A stretch of DNA of 64,000 nucleotides from Eublepharis macularius (taxonomy: Eukaryota; Chordata; Lepidosauria; Squamata; Eublepharidae): contig NC_072807.1 of assembly GCF_028583425.1 (NCBI RefSeq), positions 33,237,001 through 33,301,000 on the forward strand, given 5' to 3'. The notes under the pieces were generated by a model that was given only the letters and a program-made list of their open reading frames with translations, did no database searches and was not told the origin of the DNA. Below are positions 59,477 through 64,000 of this stretch, piece after piece (position 1 is the first letter of the stretch; every line of letters starts with the position of its first letter). The position numbers and the translations under genes are program-made.

Positions 59477-62400
59477 CTAAAGGGAGTGGCGTCATTAGAA
59501 GGGGAAGAGAAGCAGAAGTTAAGGTCAAGCCTTTGGGGACCCCCGAACAAGGAAAAAGCAGAGCTGTCAAAAGGGCAGTTTGGTGTAGTGGTTAAAAGAG
59601 GTGGGACTCTAACCTGGGGAGCCGGGTTTGATTCCCCACTCCTCCGCTTTAAGCCAGCTAGGTGACCTTGGATCAGTCACAGCTCTTCCAAAACACTCTC
59701 AGCCCCACCCACTTCACGGGGTGATTGTTGCGAGGATAATAATAACACACTTTGTAAACCGCTTTGAGCGGGTGTTAAGTTGTTCTGAAGGGCGGTGTAT
59801 AAATTGAATGTTGTTGTTGTTGTTATTATTATAACCTTTCCTCAATCGGTTAGACCTGATGATTAAAAAATCTTTTGATCTGCTTAAACCTTAAGCGTTT
59901 TTAAAAGATCTATGATTCCATTCGGGTTTCGGGGTCCTTATTACAGCGTTACGAGGAATACTGCTCCATACTCTGCCATTTAAAGACACAAGGCCCATGA
60001 AACAGCAGGATTTGAATCCAGTTAGCCCCTTAAAGAGCCACAAGATTTTCAGGGTATGAACTTTTAAGAGTCAAAGCTGTTTCATCCGATACCTGTGGAG
60101 GAGTATGGAGTTTTGCCACATTCCTCTCCATTCTGGAAACCCCTTCTGACTCCCAGGAAGGCTGTGGGACCCACACACAGGGAACCTATGGTTTGAAGCG
60201 CTCAAATGACTTGAAGAAAAGGGAATGAAATTACTGGTGCCTGCTGGAGGCGTACAACTACTTTGGGAACAGCTAGAGCAACCTTGCCTGGGTGAATTTT
60301 GTCCTCCCTTTCTACAGATAACCAACAAAAGGAAGGAAGGAAGTATGCCAAGGAGTGACTCAGTACAATATTATTGTCTGTACCACACTACAATTATCAA
60401 TATATCTACATTGAGTTTTCAATTATCTACAGCAGTTCAATACACATGCATGGAGAGAGAATTAATTCCAATATAGTAGAGTTCTCTCAAAATTTTGCTT
60501 ATGACGCCCGAAGGTACACAGTTCCAAAAAGGTCCAGAATATAGCTGGTTGGTAACATATGGCAGCTGATTTCAGCATCTGATATTGACTGATAGTTGAT
60601 TCTCTACATGAATTTCGCCTGACGAAGTAGATAATTGTGGCCTGACGAAGGACCATTTCTGAAACGAGCCGAAAGGAATGAGACCGGTGTAGCTCGTTGC
60701 CACCTGTTTTGCCACCTGGTTTTTGCAACCTTGCAACTTTTGGATGTTACCAATGTGTGGTACAGACAATAATATTGTACTGAGTCACTCCTTGGCATAC
60801 TTCCTTCCTTCCTTTTGTTGGTTATCAGTAACTCGAGGAAGTATATTCTCCCTCCTTACCGTCCCCCCTCCCTTTCTACAGGCCAACTTTATTCTGGAAG
60901 GCATACATAGTGGAGTAGGGTAAGTTTTGTTCTATTTTCTTGGCTCTGTCGTGTCGAGTTTCTGTGGCTGTGTACATTTTTAACTTTTGGCAGCTCTGCA
61001 CTGCCGCTGTTTTGATTGTTATCTTCATCTGCTGTTTGCAATGTTTGGATTTATTTTTTTTCCCCCAATCGTATAAATGGCTACAAGTGCTAGATGGTGT
61101 GGAAGGGCTATAAATATCCCTAAACAAATGCTTACATATATGACAGATGGCAAGCTCCATCTTAGAGAGGTATTTCCCCTTCAGACTCACAAAGGGGGGT
61201 GGGGGAATCGTCTCTTCTAAGCTGGCGGCGGCTGCACAAGATGCAGGTATTATCTTTGTTTCAAAAAGAAAAGGGAAGATGTTCTTCTTATCATTTGTTC
61301 ATAAACAAACGTATGCCAATGTCATCACTCGATCTCTCCATTGATGGATGGGAGAAAGACGGGCTTCTGGATTTCTTAAATAAATAAATACGATGGTAGC
61401 AAAGACATTTGGCAGCACCTTAACGAATGCAGTTCTGAATTTTTATGAAACGTTCCATATTGCTATGCTGGGAAGCAAATCCTCGTCTTCAGCAGAGATT
61501 TCGGTTCAGCGCACAGCATGACAGACCTTGACAAGAACTTCTCTCCCTCTCGTTTGCATGTCTGCTTTCTCAACGTCACCAAGTGCCACCTGTCTACAGG
61601 CCAATATTTCAATTTTTGCACCTTGTCTGAGATGCCGATGCAACGTAGGCTGAAATGCTAGAATAGTTTCCCACCCCTCTTTTGCTATTTCACAGAGATA
61701 AAACATTTAGGAGGCTCATACCCAGACCACACCACCACCGTATGATTCAGTTATGCTTCCTGATGTATGGAGATCTATGGTAATAAAAGGCACCTATTCC
61801 CTTTTAGGGCTGCGATTTCTTAGAATGAGGTACATCCTTTGAAAATAAGGCCCCTTTCAAATAGTTTGATCTCTGTTGTAGGAAGCAGAATTAATGAATT
61901 AAAAGTGGGTGGATCTGGGAGTACTTAGGGTTACCTCCACCAATTCAGTTCGTTAAAGAGAGAACTGATGTTCATCAGGGGGGCTGTACTAGGCTACAAA
62001 ATCTTTTGGCTAAATGGAACCTTCATGTTCTGAAGCAGTATACCTCCGAATACCCATTGCTGGGGTAACAACTAGAGTAAGGATGCTTGGGTTTCCTTGC
62101 TCTGCTAGTAGGCCTTCCTAGAGCAGCTATTTTCACATGTCTTTACACCACGCAAAACTCATGGAACGAGCATGTCTTCATGGGGCAATTTCTGACTCAC
62201 CCCATCATGATTCGTTTTCGTAGCACGATGATGTCAGAAATCGCGCCATGAAAGATGCCTTCATTCCATGAGTTTTGTGCAATGTAAAGACATGTGAAAA
62301 CCGCCACCATCTGGTTGTGCACTGTGAGAAGCAAGATGGTGGACCACTGGTGTGATCCTGCCGGGTTCTTTTTTTCTGTTCTGGAGCCTGAGAGTGGGGC

Positions 62401-63893
62401 AGGTTAAAAGCCGTTCCCAAAGGACAATGCCCTGCACAAGCTTTTAGTAAATAGCTCCCGGGACCTGGAGGTGGTCCAATACACTCTTGATATCCTCTTT
62501 ATTTCGTTTTTAGCCCACTCTTCCTCCAAAGGAGCTCAGGACAGCATAAATGCATACTCCCTCCCCATTTTATTCGTTGAAATTGGTTGGTCCAGGGTGG
62601 GGATTTGAACTCTAGTCCAGCCCTCTAACCCCACAGCGCCTGGCTCAGCACAGAGAAACAGAAGCCTCCACTTTCATTCCCTGTTCCGGGGCATCCCTGC
62701 AATTGCTACAGGAGTGCCCTAGGGTGAGTGACTTTTGCTTGTGGGTTTTATTCTATGACTCGCTGTCTTTTAAAGCAGTTTTTTTTAATGGTTCTCTTTT
62801 CACTTGGGGACTGTTTTGTGAACATCATTTTAGCAGCCGAATGCTGTTTTTTATTGTTTTTGTTTTAATGTGCTTGGCTTGTTTGATGATTGATTATCTT
62901 ACAGTAAAGAGCCCAGTAGCACCTTTAAGACTAACCAACCTTTATTGTAGCATAAGCTTTCGAGAACCACAGCTCTCTTCGTCAGATGCAAGTGATGTTT
63001 GTTAAAAAGGATTTTATTGTGCTGGATCTATTAGAAAAACCCCTTTTGTATAACAGAATTTCAAAATTGCACCTATTGAACTTAAGACTGTGGATTTAGT
63101 TATTGCTAAGGGGGCTCCCCAGGATAGGTTAGAGCATTTTAATCATTGTATATATGACAAATCGCTGATACTTGGATACATGATTCACTTATTTACGTCA
63201 GATGGGTTTATGTGTTTGGATTGTGACGGCCTTTGGCCACAAACAATAAACTCTACTCACTCACTTATTGTGTGGTTTTTACTCGATGAGTTGCCTCAAG
63301 CTGCTTCACATCAACTAAATAAGTAAATGAGGAATTGGACCTGTAAACCTCAGATCAAGGCAGATGTCTTCCTTGGACCACAGGATTTTCTCCCTCTCCG
63401 TTCTGGCGACACCCTTCTGGTACACAACTCCCGTTTTAGCCAAAAAGGATGCAATCCTCATTTTATAACATGAAAACTCACATGAACACACATGAAGCTG
63501 CCTTATCGGTCCATTAACGTCAGTATTGTCTACTCGGACTGGCAGCAGCTCTCCAGGGTCTCGGGTTCGAGGTCTTTCACATCACTTACTACCTGATCGA
63601 TAACTGGAGATGCCAAGTATTGGACCTGAGGCCTTCTGCATGCCAACGAGATGCCCTCCCGCTGCGCCAACACTACCTCCCTTCATTATTTTGTACTATA
63701 GCTGTCACTTACCCCTCCTCCTAACTCTAGTACCTAGGACTACTCCTACTGAAATCCAGCAAGGCCCCTTAATCCCGTTCTTGCTGCAGAGGCCTGAAGA
63801 CGTACCTTGGGCAGCCTGTATTTGTCTCGGAAGTGGCTCCGCAGCGTCGCCCGCTCCGCTTTGCGCTGGGCAAACTGGGCATCCCTTTCCATT
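59252..63893 (-). CDS. CPLX3: CPLX3, complexin 3 (last two coding exons; first exon outside window)
   Basis: The two exons encode 103 residues of the ~158 expected. The upstream exon gives [20 protein letters not shown] and FRDKYRLPK, the complexin central helix that binds the SNARE complex groove. The last exon gives [20 protein letters not shown], an acidic run (EQDNEEEEE), and [19 protein letters not shown]. The final CIVM is a CAAX box for farnesylation, as in human CPLX3 (CHIM) and unlike CPLX1/2. Complexin 3 clamps and times transmitter release at retinal ribbon synapses. It faces ULK3 tail to tail, as in other amniotes. CPLX4 is the main alternative; the gene order favours CPLX3. Confidence 0.94.
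59578..59835 (+). mobile_element. Sauria-type tRNA SINE
   Basis: gtttggtgtagtggttaaaa, gggtttgattccccactcct, gggcggtgtataaattgaat, (GTT)n/(ATT)n tail. Confidence 0.85.
60000..60095 (-). mobile_element. Hairpin-family relative, reverse orientation
   Basis: tttgaatccagttagcccct, taaagagccacaagattttc, gagtcaaagctgtttcatcc. Confidence 0.45.
60316..60828. mobile_element. Element with ~70-bp inverted ends and hammerhead-like core
   Basis: The left end gataaccaacaaaaggaagg (60316-60390) returns reversed at 60758-60828. Inside, CTGACGA occurs twice (60619-60625 and 60642-60648); the second is followed by A, a short stem GGA/TCT and GAAA (60661-60664). Probably another Penelope-related or foldback element. 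Confidence 0.65.
60830..62130. other. CPLX3 intron DNA, little recognised
   Basis: A decayed hairpin-family fragment may lie at 61390-61500 (agcaaagacatttggcagca). Otherwise nothing assignable. Confidence 0.3.
62136..62298. mobile_element. Imperfect hairpin MITE
   Basis: The left arm cacatgtctttacaccacgc and caaaactcatggaacgagca pairs with the right arm gcattccatgag-like block and tgcaatgtaaagacatgtga; the loop centre is near 62217. Confidence 0.65.
62535..62645 (-). mobile_element. SINE relic, reverse orientation
   Basis: ccctccccattttattcgtt, ggtggggatttgaactctag, cagccctctaaccccacagc. Confidence 0.5.
62905..62992 (-). mobile_element. Hairpin-family element, single arm
   Basis: agtaaagagcccagtagcac, ctttattgtagcataagctt, tcgagaaccacagctctctt, cgtcagatgca. 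The second arm is missing. The hammerhead-like core is on the - strand. Confidence 0.75.
63485..63680 (-). mobile_element. tRNA-derived SINE, reverse orientation
   Basis: acatgaagctgccttatcgg, cagtattgtctactcggact, ggcagcagctctccagggtc, and the reversed tRNA-like head ggccttctgcatgccaacga. Confidence 0.75.
63806..63893 (-). CDS. CPLX3: CPLX3 internal coding exon (SNARE-binding helix)
   Basis: On the - strand: acceptor ttctttgcag, donor gtacgt. One leading nt, then 29 codons [20 protein letters not shown] and FRDKYRLPK. Confidence 0.95.
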
Positions 63894-64000
63894 CTGCAAA
63901 GAACATGGGGGGGGGAATTGCCATTTATTAGTGAGCCAGGCAAGGGCTGCCCTCACCCAGGGGGTGGCTATGAGGGCAGGGGAAGCCTGCCGTTCCGATG

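Overview
The window is nuclear DNA from a squamate reptile, most likely a lizard. The host genes are vertebrate. The interspersed repeats (tRNA-derived Sauria-type SINEs, 5S-rRNA-derived SINEs, reptile L1, CR1/L2-like LINEs, Penelope-like elements, many short hAT and hairpin elements) are the mix expected of a lizard genome. The species cannot be fixed from the sequence.

Three host genes are present in conserved amniote order. SCAMP2 (+ strand, coding exons 2-9, 6381-15807) encodes a four-pass membrane protein of post-Golgi and recycling membranes; its first coding exon lies left of the window. ULK3 (+ strand, 15 clear coding exons, 20182-39117, plus an unsettled last exon near 41267) encodes a Ser/Thr kinase with MIT-type repeats, used in autophagy and Hedgehog signalling and in the abscission checkpoint. 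CPLX3 (- strand, last two coding exons, 63806-63893 and 59252-59476) encodes a complexin of ribbon synapses ending in a CAAX box (CIVM). From memory, the human locus on chromosome 15 has the same order and relative orientation (CPLX3 opposite to ULK3-SCAMP2). All splice junctions given here are GT-AG with matching phases, except at the ULK3 3' end.

Layout: 1-5260 is a block of mobile DNA in SCAMP2 intron 1, with a 5'-truncated Penelope-like element whose RT plus GIY-YIG frame is open, a 1.25-kb inverted repeat, four ~177-bp tandem units and a transposon end. 5261-17870 is SCAMP2 with few repeats. 17870-20180 is the intergenic stretch and the CpG-rich ULK3 promoter. 20180-41430 is ULK3, whose introns hold most of the nested elements. 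41430-59250 is a repeat-rich intergenic region. 59250-64000 is the 3' part of CPLX3.

The most interesting signal is not a gene. A family of ~200-bp hairpin retroelements recurs through the window. Three copies are flanked by perfect 11-15 bp target-site duplications and others by shorter or imperfect ones. Each carries a hammerhead-ribozyme-like core (CTGANGA, an extra A, a short stem, GAAA, a GC-TTAT-GC mini-stem, then TAC). The same layout appears in two unrelated repeats (21534-21578 on the - strand, and 60619-60664). Hammerheads are known in Penelope-like elements, and such an element is present here, so these may be ribozyme-bearing Penelope relatives; that link is inference. Other notable points are perfect 8-bp duplications around several hAT elements, a LINE nested in a DNA transposon, a SINE whose target duplication includes the ULK3 exon 3 splice donor, and an antisense L1 reaching the ULK3 exon 9 acceptor.
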